This document shows positions 6,151 through 6,203 of a stretch of DNA of 6,203 bases, in pieces. A model generated the notes under the pieces. That model was not told the DNA's origin. It made no database searches and was given only the letters and a program-made list of their open reading frames with translations. The first letter of the stretch is position 1. Every line of letters begins with the position of its first letter. A program made the position numbers and the translations under genes. Origin of the DNA: an uncultured Ruminococcus sp. (GTDB lineage: Bacteria; Bacillota; Clostridia; Oscillospirales; Ruminococcaceae); assembly GCA_947174085.1 (NCBI GenBank), contig CAMWHN010000132.1, forward strand, positions 1-6,203, in the 5' to 3' direction.

Positions 6151-6203
6151 TAGACCTCTTGCGAAATTAAATAGACATATCAAAGTTACAGATACCAGCA
6201 AGC
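6151..6203. other. Short tail after the recombinase
   Basis: Fifty-three bases follow the recombinase stop to the window edge. There is no hairpin with a T run that would make a terminator and no recognisable attachment site. In elements of this type the recombinase gene is often last before the element end, so an att site could lie here or just beyond, but nothing in the sequence shows it. Confidence 0.3.

Overview
The window looks like a low-GC Gram-positive genome, most likely a Clostridia-type gut anaerobe. Shine-Dalgarno sites are strong and purine-rich, and one gene starts with TTG. A surface-polysaccharide operon lies beside the wreckage of clostridial-type mobile elements. Genus assignment is inference.

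Positions 1-3123 (minus strand) hold a tightly packed glycan operon read right to left. It contains a DegT/DnrJ/EryC1-type sugar aminotransferase (3123-1837), a PglC-like initiating sugar-phosphate transferase (1837-1145), a family 2 glycosyltransferase (1139-366), and the N-terminal part of a family 4-like glycosyltransferase that runs off the left edge (369-1). Junctions are TAATG, a 5-bp gap and TTGA, so the genes are probably translationally coupled. The likely logic is this: the aminotransferase makes a 4-amino-sugar nucleotide, the PglC-like enzyme moves the sugar phosphate onto undecaprenyl phosphate at the membrane, and the two glycosyltransferases extend the lipid-linked glycan. The 4,6-dehydratase and the acetyltransferase expected for a bacillosamine-type pathway are not in the window. 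The aminotransferase is clearly richer in G+C than the two glycosyltransferases, the mosaic pattern common in capsule loci.

Positions 3124-4059 hold no intact gene. On the minus strand there are three short coding-like pieces in three frames (3694-3259), read here as a decayed gene. Upstream of them is a textbook promoter (TTGACA, 17 bp, TATAAT with extended TG, 3881-3853) pointing toward the glycan operon about 700 bp away. A second, weaker promoter-like site and an inverted repeat lie at 3179-3218. Positions 4060-4332 (minus) hold a fragment of an ISAs1-type transposase whose first catalytic Asp is replaced by Ala.

Positions 4367-6150 (plus) hold an intact 39-codon basic small ORF followed by a large serine recombinase pseudogene. 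The recombinase has four in-frame stops and one 61-bp insertion bounded by 28-bp direct repeats. Removing the 61 bp restores a single frame of 523 codons from ATG to TAA, so the ancestral protein was about 522 residues. This is the remnant of an integrative element that can no longer move by its own recombinase. I found no convincing new biological system. The most notable points are the clean reconstruction of the recombinase, the repeat-bounded insertion, and the strong promoter with a very long leader left in the junk between the element and the glycan operon.
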